From: Tubulanus polymorphus
Lineage: Eukaryota; Nemertea; Palaeonemertea; Tubulaniformes; Tubulanidae
DNA length: 64,000 nt
Direction: 5' to 3'
NCBI RefSeq assembly: GCF_964204645.1
Contig: NC_134028.1
Location: 25,518,153-25,582,152, forward strand
Positions 1 to 43,162 of this stretch are shown here, one piece after another. The position numbers and the translations under genes are program-made. Position 1 is the first letter of the stretch. Every line of letters begins with the position of its first letter. The notes under the pieces were generated by a model. It saw only the letters and a list, made by a program, of their open reading frames with translations. It was not told where the DNA came from and searched no databases.

Positions 1-124
1 TGACAGCAATACTATTCCACGTTCCAATATGGCGGCCAGTCTACGTGGCCACCCACAATTCAATGGGTATAGGCGGAAGTAAACAAACGCACGTGGCACC
101 GGTTGTCAAATGGAATCGTGTTGA

Positions 125-200
125 TTGACTATTTCAGATGGCTCAGGGTTAGGTACCTCAACACTTTGGAAGGTTCGAATCCGACACGATCCGCACTTTT
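125..200 (+). repeat. tRNA-derived SINE head (remnant)
   Basis: A pol III A-box-like TGGCTCAGGGTTAG (139-152) is followed 20 bases later by a perfect B box GGTTCGAATCC (172-182), the spacing found in tRNAs and tRNA-derived SINEs. The flanks do not fold into a full acceptor stem, so this is probably a SINE head and not a tRNA gene. The 3' limit of the element cannot be set. Confidence 0.45.
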
Positions 201-485
201 TCCGAAAAATGAGCGCAAAACTTAAATTTTGCTTGTAAAATAGACGCCATTAAGTTCAAGGTTATGATGATGGAAGCATACGACGCACCATCGCATCCAG
301 AGGGCCAGCTTCATAGAGTTAACTCTTAAATCGATTTATCCATTTGGATTAATTTTATGAGTTAAGCTTTTTTTCTGACTGACTGGACCCTTACATAAAG
401 CGGACATATTGTCAGATTCAATCACTTTCTTTCAAGAATGAAATGAAACCAAAAACAACAAAAATTTTGAACATTTTAATTACAT

Positions 486-491
486 TTTATT
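486..491 (-). terminator. candidate distal poly(A) signal of WDFY3
   Basis: AATAAA on the minus strand (TTTATT on plus), about 2.4 kb beyond the stop codon. It is the last canonical signal I saw before the SINE-like sequence at the window edge. Confidence 0.35.
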
Positions 492-1638
492 GTATGGCCA
501 CACATAATAAATCATCAATATCTATTGATATCATGTAAGCATTCTTTGTTTAGTACACGTAATAATCTACTATGTGATTCGGTCATCATTCTTAGTGGTT
601 GATCACATGTGCTGTATGTTTCCTAATGAACTTCCTGAACGAATACAATTCAAAAATACTCATTAAAAGCATCACATTAATTAATCTGCCCGCCACTATT
701 CGAATGACCAAATACACAACTACTTTAAACTATAAACCAATCAACATTACATCAATCAGTAGCTTTTTTACATTTGTGCTCGGTTAATTCACACAGTTAT
801 CAGAGTTTTCAGTTCTACAAAGCTGAATTATCAATATTTACCCACGACAAACATTCCAATAAAGTTATTCCTGGTGATTGCTATAATCTAGCTTCGCGAA
901 ACTGGGCATGAAAACTTTGCCGAAGACAAATCATGCTTGCATGTGAACTATAGTCTCCATATATCACAATACGTCATGTAAACACATATTATATATTTCA
1001 ATATCTAGGGAAAACAGAATGAAGCCGGCAGGAATAATGTAATAATATAGCTACGCTTGTCACTCACACAAATCTCTACTCATTCTCGTGCAAACATCGA
1101 GCTAAGAAGCCAACAACACACATGATAATTATTATACAACCATTTTAGCGAATATCCCGTGCATATTCCTTAAAACTAATCACCCTAATTATATTTACAA
1201 ATAATACAGTTCGGCAATCCGTTCCTAAACTCGTTACAGAGAAAACTTTTACTTTTTTAACATAGTCTATTTCCCTGTGATGAACAATTACAAATATTTC
1301 TACTAAGTATTTGCCTAGCCACAGCGAGTAAGGTCGAGTCTACATTGTATTACGGTTACAATACATAAATGTAAATTGTAAGCTAGTGGTACATCGATAT
1401 ACATCGGCACAATCTAATTATATATACACTAAAGGTTTTTCCGTTTTAATGGTAATTTTGATGTTACACATATATTATCTACTCGCTATAATTCACATCA
1501 TTGAGTCTATTATCATATATCATACACAATTCATATGCAAATACTTATAATGCAATATCATATATATATATATATATTTATAATATATAATTTTCTATAA
1601 TATGTACATAATCTATATAGACATATTCTATACATACG

Positions 1639-1644
1639 TTTATT
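1639..1644 (-). terminator. candidate proximal poly(A) signal of WDFY3
   Basis: AATAAA on the minus strand, about 1.2 kb beyond the WDFY3 stop codon. Confidence 0.35.
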
Positions 1645-2473
1645 TTTAATATTTGTATTTAATATTGTCATCACAGCTAAAATGAAAACTTTGAAGAGAG
1701 ACAAGGACGTCACTTCAAATTGCGTGTTTCGAAGCCTATCCATCGAATGGCTTTTAAGTTACGTATCTATTTGACTAGTATTTGTTGATATCGTAAACAT
1801 TGCAAAGCCTAAGGAAGCCTTTATCATACATTATCATTCTGCATATTATCGTTATTATCATCAAGGCTTATTCATAGTTATTGCTACAAAGCTTTTAATT
1901 CTACATAGAATATGATATATAACATCAATGGTTTTTAGTGCAAGTATCGCTGATAACCGACAGTTAGTATTCACATTGAAGCTGATTGCTGGTAGTTTCG
2001 GTTTGAGAACATAACATATCACAACTTCAATTGCCACTTACTAACTAACAAAAATCTTGAAAAAAATATATATCGTCTAAACTAAACCACAACCGAATCC
2101 CAATAGATTGCGATTTAAAATGAAGCACCAATTTACTTTGAATACTTAATAAGAAAAAAAACAAGAAAATTCCATCTTTACAATAACTAGAAACAACACA
2201 AAAATTGCGAAAAAAAAAACCATTGATTTGATTGCCCCGGTGAAGATTTTGTTGTTTTTGGGAAGAATTTACCATTTCAGAGTGGAATCCAAGTTCGAAT
2301 TAACCTAACGCTAATGTTAATGAAGACGGTATATTTACTTGTTACTTTACAATTTGAACGAATAAAGGCTTTTCATAATCGCTTCACGCAACGAATGAAA
2401 AGTTTCTTTTCAACAGATTCTGAAACATGTTGTTTGACTAGAGTACATATTACCGAAGTAGTTACCGATATTC

Positions 2474-2739
2474 TAACACACGCAGACAGACGTAGACACA
2501 CGCAGACAGACGTAGACACACGCAGACAGACGTAGACACACGCAGACAGACGTAGACACACGCAGACAGACGTAGACACACGCAGACAGACGTAGACACA
2601 CGCAGACAGACGTAGACACGCAGACAGACGTAGACACACGCAGACAGATGTAGACACACGCAGACAGACGTAGACACAGGCAGACAGACGTAGACACACG
2701 TAGACACACGTAGACACACGCAGACACACGCAGACACAG
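2474..2739. repeat. 20-bp minisatellite, about 13 copies
   Basis: Tandem copies of CGCAGACAGACGTAGACACA run from about 2476. The first seven or so are exact; later ones carry substitutions and small deletions. The array lies about 140 bp past the WDFY3 stop codon and so probably within its 3' UTR. It keeps three overlapping minus-strand frames open, giving spurious Cys/Val/Leu-rich ORFs. Confidence 0.95.
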
Positions 2740-2878
2740 ATTACGAAACCCGTGCATAGAATAATCTATTAATTCTCTGAGTAGTAGTAATATATCTATA
2801 TACATTCAATATAAGATTCTATCCATCGTGAATATGAATACTATTATACGCTGGCCCCCCCTACGCATTCCAATCTCA

Positions 2879-36242
<33,364 letters not shown>

Positions 36243-36318
36243 TTTTCAATCGCACGAATTGAGACAATGTTTCACTGAAATATAGAAGAAAATGAACCAA
36301 TTCACACAAGGTTTATCT

Positions 36319-36655
36319 ATAGGCCTTTTTATGAACCAGCAAAATCGAAATAGATTAGTTATTTAGATTATATAGCCGATTAGTGTCAATTAGCATAACC
36401 GGGTATGTTGGTTGATAAAAACGCCAGGTAGAAATTATTCAATTATGGCCTACTCAGCAGCGACTTCTACCGAGAACACCATATCGGTTGGATTAGATAA
36501 TCGGCATAATTGCTCGCCGAGCGAGTATGCTGAGTATGCTAATCGATTATGATAACCAATGTTCATAAAAATGACGGATTATGACATAATCCATGCTCAT
36601 AAAAACGTTTTGCATACTCGAATATACTAATCGAGTGTTCATAAAAAAGCCTTAT
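36319..36655. repeat. MITE-like element upstream of WDFY3 exon 1
   Basis: The ends AGGCCTTTTTATGAAC (left) and GTTCATAAAAAAGCCTT (right) are inverted copies. The interior repeats short ATGCT..CATAAAAA blocks. It sits about 45 bp upstream of the exon 1 acceptor. Confidence 0.55.
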
Positions 36656-37123
36656 ATGTTCAAAGCCTAACGAGACAAAATCGCAAAGATTCAATTTAGG
36701 GGAACACGTATTATAATTTTGAACTTTTCCGAATTGGTTTCGTTTTCTAGAAGAGGATATTTTCTAAATTCCGTCCGAAGGTCTTTTCTGGGCTCCACCA
36801 GTTTTGCAAATTTCGAGTAAAAAATGTAGTTCATCTTCGACCACATTGCAACTTGTCTTTGCTCTTATGAGTACGGTATATCTGCAATGTTTGAGAAACT
36901 GATTTCTGGCCGAGCCCTAGAGAAGGCGATATCAGTTGAACTATAGAATACAGTGCACATTACTGTCACCTAAGTTTACCATAAACCTAGCCCATCACAT
37001 ATAAAGACATGCACTATTTTTGACTTCGGATTTAGGCCTATCTTAATCAGTCTCCAGCAGGGCCTAGGCTTGCTAATAATTAAAATCCCTCCGATGCCCA
37101 ATAACAGTGGAAACGTCACATAC

Positions 37124-37493
37124 TCCTACCAAACTGAACTCCATTCAGTATTACCAGACGATCTATAATACTAGGACTGCAACTTAGCCTTTTTTCACTA
37201 TTTTGTGACAGTTGGCAGTCGAGTTGGGTTAGCAGGCGAGGAGTCTCAGGTTTATGGACATAACCATTAGGGGTTAAGTTAAAATGCAATTGCTCCATAT
37301 AGTCAGGAAACTCGCGAACTGTCGTCAGCAGGCAAAAGCCAAGAGGACCGACTGGTGGAGGGAGAGACGTAGTCGTGTACTGTAAAAAGACTTTTTTGAC
37401 AACTTCGATATCATCATCACAACTGCGCTGAATTCCCCTATCAAAATTATCCACTGATTCACATGAACAACATATCTTTTCCTTTATCTCCAT
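37124..37493 (-). CDS. unrecognised upstream reading frame, possible first exon of the WDFY3 transcript
   Basis: I do not recognise this protein. An ATG at 37493 opens 125 codons to a TGA at 37116, Cys-rich at the start (CCSC) with a Leu-rich body (REFPDYMEQLHFNLTPNGY, ETPRLLTQLDCQLSQ). Donor-like GTATGT and GTAGGA sites just before the stop give an exon end at 37124 or 37130. No minus-strand AATAAA or ATTAAA occurs between 37116 and 36243, which argues against a separate short gene and for splicing onward. Joined to the WDFY3 acceptor at 36274, the frame would end in TGA at 36248-36246, one codon before the WDFY3 ATG. It may be a real small protein, a long uORF, or a chance frame. Confidence 0.35.
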
Positions 37494-37590
37494 TCAAGTA
37501 CCTTAAATGTCTTGCATTAATGGAAATAGGGTGGCATATCGTTGAAAATTAGATATCTTATTAATATGTCAAATTTAGTCTGACAGAAAA

Positions 37591-37600
37591 TCGCCATCTT
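37591..37600 (-). promoter_or_regulatory. YY1-like core promoter motif AAGATGGCGA
   Basis: On the minus strand AAGATGGCGA lies about 100 bp upstream of the reading frame at 37493 and 1.35 kb upstream of the WDFY3 ATG. In animals this motif in sense orientation often marks TATA-less start sites just downstream. No TATA box is seen. Confidence 0.4.
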
Positions 37601-38104
37601 GGTCCTGTAATGTCCGGCGATAGAGGGCAGCACGTCCTGGTTTTAGTGCGACCGGCACTTTCGATGAATATTCGGGATTCGACCCACTTTCAACCGCGGG
37701 AACTGCCGTCGCGCGTTCTTGTAGACTGGATCATCGATCCCTACATCAAATAGGCTTTATCAATTTTTGCAATGCAAAATGATTCTTCTGTTTCTGCGTG
37801 ATGTCCTAGTTTTCATGTATCGAATTTTTGCCTGAAGGATAAACAAATATTTTTGTACCGGGTATTTGATTAATTGATTTATTACTGAACTATATCCTGG
37901 AACGGACACAAACATTAGATACATGAATGAATAGAGCCACCGATGATACCCGGAAAAAGTTATTGTCAAACTTTTCAGGTTCAAAATAAAACTATTCAGT
38001 AAAACAGGATTTCATATTCTAAAAACATGCACGACCTGCTTCGAATCATATTATGCATCACTTTGTCAGTTGAAGCGGTCATACTCTGATAGCGACGCGG
38101 CAAG

Positions 38105-39295
38105 ATGACAGAAAATCAGACACAATTCGGTGAAAATACCACCCCTTATTCGACTATTTTGCCGACAGACGTCAATCCGTACGAGGAACCGGGTTTTTGG
38201 AGTAATTTCTTAACGAATGGTTCGTGTCTCTGTACACCGGGCGGACGCGTTTTCATACTGATGATGTTACCCGTTAATTTCCTCGTTGGAGTTACTGGGA
38301 ACATTCTGGCGATAATAGTACTGATTCGGACGGCGAAACTGAGGCAATGTGGATATTCAAGTATATTGTTGGTGTTAGCTGTGTCAGATACATTCGCTTT
38401 AGTAACTCGGATACCGATTTGGCTGAATTTCATCGCTGAAGACCAAGGAGTTGGGCCTATAGTCGTTTTGGACAATACCGCGAAATGTGTATTTGTAGAA
38501 CTGTTCACGATAGGTTCGTTTACGGGTGTTTGGCTTGTAACTCTTATATCTGTTGAACGTTTTCTTGTCGTTTGTTTTCCGAATCAAGCGCAACGGATTT
38601 GTACACCGAAAAGAATGATGCAGGCGGCATTGGTTTTGACTTTGATTATGACGATAATCGCCATACTTTTTGTATATCAAGTTCATTACGAACCGGAAGC
38701 TGGTGCGTGTCGAATGCAGCTTTCCGCGCGCAATTGGTATTTTTTCGGCGCCGGGGTCATCATCGGTCCTTTTCCGCTGGCGTTCATTTGCATTTTCAAC
38801 TGTTACATCCTGTTTCGCCTGAAATCGGACAGTTATCTGGCGCCGACATCGAGACAGATGCGGAAGTTGCGCAGAAGTCGCACGAGTCGCGCCACTATGA
38901 TGCTGATGGCCGTCACGTTTGCGTGCGCACTTCTTACACTTCCGCATTGCTCGATTCTGATCATTCACGCTTGTAAACATTTCAATCTATTTGTAAACGT
39001 AAATACCAACAAAATCACTTTTGTCGTGCGCACAATTTACGATATCAATTACGTGGTGAATTTCTTCCTGTATTGTTTGGCGAGCGTCGATTTTCGGTTG
39101 GCATTTTTGAACATGGTCTGGAGACCGTTGTTGAAATTGCGCCCGGAAAAAAGCGTCGATACATACGAAACGCCTGATAGTAGCACATCGGGTCATCAGT
39201 CAAATTGCATGCTGGCAAAACCTGAATCATCGAAGAGAGCGACGAGTTTTGGCGATAGTCTTCTGAAGAAGAAGAATAAATTAACATCTATTTAA
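38105..39295 (+). CDS. class A peptide-type G-protein-coupled receptor, copy 1 (intronless)
   Basis: A 396-residue seven-helix receptor expected in the plasma membrane. N-glycosylation sites NQT (4), NTT (11) and NGS (38) precede TM1 (about 48-74, with GN). TM2 carries LAVSD (D95). TM3 (126-150) ends in ERF (151-153) in place of DRY. TM4 is about 171-193, TM5 211-238, TM6 264-289. TM7 ends NFFLY (319-323), a variant of NPxxY. Cys128 and Cys202 can form the usual TM3-ECL2 disulfide. A basic third loop (RKLRRSRTSR) fits G-protein coupling. The style resembles invertebrate neuropeptide receptor orphans; the ligand cannot be told. The ATG sits in GGCAAGATGAC, identical to copy 2. An AATAAA lies at 39424. 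Near-identical copy 2 starts 3.26 kb downstream. Confidence 0.92.
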   Translation: MTENQTQFGENTTPYSTILPTDVNPYEEPGFWSNFLTNGSCLCTPGGRVFILMMLPVNFLVGVTGNILAIIVLIRTAKLRQCGYSSILLVLAVSDTFALVTRIPIWLNFIAEDQGVGPIVVLDNTAKCVFVELFTIGSFTGVWLVTLISVERFLVVCFPNQAQRICTPKRMMQAALVLTLIMTIIAILFVYQVHYEPEAGACRMQLSARNWYFFGAGVIIGPFPLAFICIFNCYILFRLKSDSYLAPTSRQMRKLRRSRTSRATMMLMAVTFACALLTLPHCSILIIHACKHFNLFVNVNTNKITFVVRTIYDINYVVNFFLYCLASVDFRLAFLNMVWRPLLKLRPEKSVDTYETPDSSTSGHQSNCMLAKPESSKRATSFGDSLLKKKNKLTSI

Positions 39296-39423
39296 AGACA
39301 TTTGCTGGTAAAATCTATAAAATGTGTTTTTTTCTAATGAAATAGATGGAACAGATATTCACTAAACACAACAATATATATAAACTTATAAGTTAACCAG
39401 GATGTAAACTTCTTTTATATATG

Positions 39424-39429
39424 AATAAA
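39424..39429 (+). terminator. poly(A) signal of GPCR copy 1
   Basis: AATAAA 129 bp past the stop codon, conserved in position and context with the copy 2 gene. Confidence 0.6.
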
Positions 39430-39599
39430 TAGATAACAAATAACTGTATGTATAACGTGTTTTTGTTTTGTGTTTGAATTCCCGCGGAATTTTTTCACAA
39501 ATTACCGGTAGATGCCGTGATTTTTAAGAGCGCCTAGCTATATCATATTTAAAGAAAACTTTTGATGTTTGTGATTTATCCTGCATTTGGTTGCAGCAA

Positions 39600-40213
39600 T
39601 TTATGACAAACAGTAAATTTTTTCCTATACGAATTAAACAGATTTTCCGTGACTAGCATCTTCAAGAAACCGTGGCTGCCATAAATACTAATCCCATTGC
39701 ACTATATTGTAGACAATATAAAAATGATGTCAGGTTAGAGAAGTATATAATAGAACTTGCTGATGACTTAGTAACTAGTTTATTTGAATTTAGGGTTGGG
39801 TCCTACATTTTACCTGTGGACAAATTTCCAAACCTTCATTTAGACCATTTAGTCAGAGCTGAAAGAATATGCCCTGCTTGTAATATTTCAGGTGATGAAT
39901 CCCACTTTTGTTTGACTGTATCTTACTTGATGAACCCAGCAAAAACTATTTGAATTTGAATACCTTAATACCGTTGATATTTTGAAAACCCAACGATCCA
40001 ATTGGCTAAATGCATTAAAACCGGCTTAGACGTATATAGATCCCTCCAATAGTAAATAGTTAATTTATGAATATTTTGTTACGTTTTTATTCTTAAATTG
40101 TTATCACTTTAGTGTAGTTTTGTAAATAGTTGTTTATACATGTTTAATATTTTTCCGCAATATACCATGGAAATGGTTGGATTGTAAGTAAAATCGTTAT
40201 CGTAATCGTAATG
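39600..40213 (+). mobile_element. LINE fragment: ORF2 C-terminus and 3' tail
   Basis: The frame at about 39660-39953 reads FEFRVGSYILPVDKFPNLHL followed by ICPACN..DESHFC. That is the zinc-knuckle-like C-terminal pattern of LINE reverse transcriptase ORFs; a later Cys of the usual HF..VCP is lost. The downstream tail ends with ATACCATGGAAATGG and short TCGTAA repeats, a LINE-like 3' end. It is 5' truncated and dead. Confidence 0.6.
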
Positions 40214-40462
40214 TTAGACATTCACTAAAACCGGCTTAGATGAATACACATCCCTCTCATAGTTATTGAAGGTTGAATCCAAGACCATGTCTATCCTACT
40301 TTTATGATTAAAGATTTCTTTTTTATTTAGTAGCCACGTGAGAACAATAGGTGGAAGTGGACCGATGATGTCCCCGGCGCCGAAAAGGTACCAATCGCTC
40401 CGCATTCCTGGGTTTTCTTCAAGCCATCTTGTGTCCATAACTTTTCGACGACCTTTGCTCAT
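40214..40462 (-). pseudogene. relic of a third receptor-like sequence (ECL2-TM5), opposite strand
   Basis: The minus-strand frame contains WYLFGAGDIIGPLPPIVLTW, which aligns with WYFFGAGVIIGPFPLAFICI of the flanking receptors (ECL2 end and TM5). The matching part is about 40325-40411. No other receptor helices were found on either side, so this is probably a decayed inverted fragment. An exon of an undetected gene is less likely. Confidence 0.55.
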
Positions 40463-40650
40463 TATGCGCGATATTCTTGCGTGGCACTAAACGGAATATT
40501 CTTTGTTTTGGCGCGATCAAAACGAAATTTCAGATGTTTGACGTTTTTCGTCGTTTTGGCGGGGTCGCCAACAAGGAATTCCGTTTCAGAGAAAATTTGA
40601 CGTTTTTTTCGGTTTAGCTTTATGGCGTTCTGGTGCCCTCATTTGAATAC

Positions 40651-40816
40651 CTGGGCCCGGTTTCACAGACTGAGTATCAAAGTTATCATTAGGGGTAAAT
40701 CCTCAGTTTGGGTGAAAACCATCATAGTAACAATGAGAAACCATGGTTATAACTGACAAATTCTAAAATGTTCCCAGGGACTATTTTTCTCCCACATCTA
40801 TGAAACCCAGCCCTGG
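40651..40816. repeat. MITE family O copy
   Basis: Ends GGGCCCGGTTTCACAGAC and TCTATGAAACCCAGCCCTGG are inverted. The interior (CATAGTAACAATGAGAAA, TAACTGACAAATT) also occurs at about 26800-26940. Confidence 0.6.
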
Positions 40817-41368
40817 AATTCTACGATATGGCCCTTATCAGCCACCTTAGTATGCTGAGTGTTTCATAATAACACGCGACCCTCAGATAGATAATGGCCC
40901 ATACCTTCGGTTGAAGACAAAATATATCCTTTTATCGGGAAAACTTTTGAATTACATCTGAATAATTGCAAAAATTAAGAGTATCAGATCATCTGTTAAA
41001 TAACAACTGTGAAAATCTGTTACTGAGTGCGGTGGAAATTTGTGGAAATCGTAATGGTGGACAGTATGCGCTCGATAGTAAAAGATAATCAATTGATCCT
41101 ACTGGATCCAGGGTCCTTTATTATCCATCAAATTTCTATCTGAAGGATAAATAGATATATAATTTTGTACCGGGTTTTTTTATAAGTCATTTATCACCTA
41201 GAACAGCGAAAAGACGCAAACATGAGATCAATAGCCGCCGATAACACCAGGAAAAAGTTATTTTTTAAACGATCCATCCAGAATTAGACTTTGCACGACC
41301 GGCTCCGAGTCGTATTGTGTGGATCAATGTCAGTTGAAGCAGTCATACTCTGATAACGACGCGGCAAG

Positions 41369-42454
41369 ATGACAGAAAATCAAACTGCCGGTGAAATGAC
41401 TACCCTTCTTCCAACTGTTTTACCAAAAGATTCCAACAAGGAACCGGGTTATTGGAGTTATTTCCTAACGAATGGTTACGACGTGTGCACACCGGGCGGA
41501 CGCGTTTTTATACTGATGATGTTGCCCGTTAATTTCCTCGTTGGAGTTACTGGGAACATTCTGGCGATAATAGTACTGATTCGGACGGCGAAACTGAGGC
41601 ATTGTGGATATTCAAGTATCTTATTGGTGTTAGCTGTGTCAGATACATTCGCTTTAGTAACTCGGATACCGATTTGGCTGAATTTCATCGCTGAAGACCA
41701 AGGAGTTGGGCCTATAGTCGTTTTGGACAATACCGCGAAATGTGTATTTGTAGAACTGTTCACGATAGGTTCGTTTACGGGTGTTTGGCTTGTAACTCTG
41801 ATATCTGTTGAACGTTTTCTTGTCGTTTGTTTTCCGAATCAAGCGCAACGGATTTGTACACCAAAAAGAATGATGCAGGCGGCATTGGTTTTGACTTTGA
41901 TTATGACAATAATCACCATACTTTTTGTATATCAAGTTCATTACGAACCGGAAGCTGGTGCGTGTCGAATGCAGCTTTCCGCGTGCAATTGGTATTTTTT
42001 CGGCGCCGGGGTCATCATCGGTCCTTTTCCGCTGGCGTTCATTTGCATTTTCAACTGTTACATCCTGTTTCGCCTGAAATCGGACAGTTATCTGGCGCCG
42101 ACATCGAGACAGATGCGGAAGTTGCGCAGAAGTCGCACGAGTCGCGCCACTATGATGCTGATGGCCGTCACGTTTGCGTGCGCACTTCTTACACTTCCGC
42201 ATTGCTCGATTCTGATCATTCACGCTTGTAAACATTTCAATCTATTTGTAAACGTAAATACCAACAAAATCACTTTTGTCGTGCGCACAATTTACGATAT
42301 CAATTACGTGGTGAATTTCTTCCTCTATTGTTTGGCGAGCGCCGATTTTCGGTTGGCATTTTTGAACATGGTCTGGAAACCGTTGTTGAAATTGCGCCCG
42401 GAAAAAAGCGTCGATACATACGAAACGCCTGATAACATCGGGTCATCAGTCTAA
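41369..42454 (+). CDS. class A peptide-type G-protein-coupled receptor, copy 2 (shortened tail)
   Basis: A 361-residue intronless paralogue of the receptor at 38105. From TM1 to TM7 it differs at only about five residues (for example ARN to ACN before TM5 and SVDF to SADF after TM7). The N-terminal 45 residues differ much more and keep fewer glycosylation sites. ERF, NFFLY and the two disulfide cysteines are retained. Near the C-terminus a 5-bp deletion relative to copy 1 (about 42431) shifts the frame, so the protein ends PDNIGSSV. The old tail sequence is still readable in another frame just downstream. Core helices are intact, so it may still function, with altered desensitisation or trafficking. 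Confidence 0.9.
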   Translation: MTENQTAGEMTTLLPTVLPKDSNKEPGYWSYFLTNGYDVCTPGGRVFILMMLPVNFLVGVTGNILAIIVLIRTAKLRHCGYSSILLVLAVSDTFALVTRIPIWLNFIAEDQGVGPIVVLDNTAKCVFVELFTIGSFTGVWLVTLISVERFLVVCFPNQAQRICTPKRMMQAALVLTLIMTIITILFVYQVHYEPEAGACRMQLSACNWYFFGAGVIIGPFPLAFICIFNCYILFRLKSDSYLAPTSRQMRKLRRSRTSRATMMLMAVTFACALLTLPHCSILIIHACKHFNLFVNVNTNKITFVVRTIYDINYVVNFFLYCLASADFRLAFLNMVWKPLLKLRPEKSVDTYETPDNIGSSV

Positions 42455-42666
42455 TTGCATGCTGGCAAAACCTGAATCATCGAAGAGAGCGACGAGTTTT
42501 GGCGATAGTCTTCTGAAGAAGAAGAATATTAACATTAAAGACATTTGCTGGTAAAATCTATGAAATGTGTTTTTTTCTAATGAAACAGAAGGAACAGATA
42601 TTCACTAAACACAACAATATATATAAACTTATAAGTTAACCAGGATGTAAGCTTCTTTTATATATG

Positions 42667-42672
42667 AATAAA
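42667..42672 (+). terminator. poly(A) signal of GPCR copy 2
   Basis: AATAAA in the same context (ATATATGAATAAATAG) as the signal after copy 1. Confidence 0.6.
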
Positions 42673-42769
42673 TAGATAACAAATAATTGTATAAAAAACG
42701 TGTTTCTGTTTTGTGTGTGTGTTTGAACTCCCGCGGATTAGTTTTACGAATTACCGGTAGATGCCGCGA

Positions 42770-42950
42770 CTGTATATTTGTATTCTTTTGTAAATATTTA
42801 TAAACCAAATTATTTTTCCCTCCACATACCGCGGAAATGGCAAGAGAGTAATAAAATAATCTTTATCTTATCTTGTAAACGCTGTAAATTTTCATCCGTG
42901 TATATACCATGGACATGTTTGGAGTGTAAATAGATTTATTCTATTAAATC
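42770..42950 (+). mobile_element. two LINE-like 3' tails
   Basis: CATACCGCGGAAATGG followed by TAATAAAATAATC (about 42830-42866) and TATACCATGGACATG followed by TAAATAGATT (about 42898-42945) resemble the tail of the LINE fragment ending near 40213. No coding part remains. Confidence 0.5.
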
Positions 42951-42974
42951 ATATCCTATTCACCCAGAAACTAC

Positions 42975-43090
42975 GTATCAGTGATAGGTGACGGGTTCGA
43001 GTCCTGTCGGCTGCTTACAGGGTCACATCTCAAAGGCTGTGGTCCCGTCGCGAGGTTAAATGAATGATTCATTAGGTTCAGTCTTGTGAA
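42975..43090 (+). repeat. tRNA-derived SINE remnant
   Basis: A perfect B box GGTTCGAGTCC (42994-43004) lies in a T-arm-like stem (GACGGG paired with CCTGTC). No clear A box or acceptor stem is seen, so it is not a tRNA gene. The SINE body limits are uncertain. Confidence 0.4.
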
Positions 43091-43154
43091 CCAAACGACG
43101 TAAAGCAAAAACAAACAAAAATGTACTATGGAATTGGTGTAGGAGACCTATCTG

Positions 43155-43162
43155 TGACGTCA
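43155..43162 (+). promoter_or_regulatory. cAMP-response element TGACGTCA
   Basis: A perfect palindromic CREB/ATF site about 2.9 kb upstream of the predicted tob first exon. Confidence 0.45.

Larger units (their letters stand above)
486..2878 (-). other. probable 3' UTR of the WDFY3 orthologue
   Basis: This A+T-rich stretch follows the WDFY3 stop codon on the minus strand and holds no convincing reading frame. Minus-strand AATAAA signals lie at 1639-1644 and 486-491, allowing a 3' UTR of about 1.2 or 2.4 kb. It contains the 20-bp tandem repeat at 2474-2739. The true 3' end needs transcript data. Confidence 0.5.

Noticed and set aside
2373-2805. Three overlapping minus-strand Cys/Val/Leu-rich ORFs of 91-118 codons
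   Set aside because: They are produced by the 20-bp tandem repeat and have no features of a real protein.
38399-38980. 193-codon minus-strand ORF, repeated at 41654-42235
   Set aside because: Exact antisense of the GPCR coding regions, conserved only because the receptors are.
42975-43020. tRNA gene at the perfect B box
   Set aside because: No A box, anticodon arm or acceptor stem could be folded around it.
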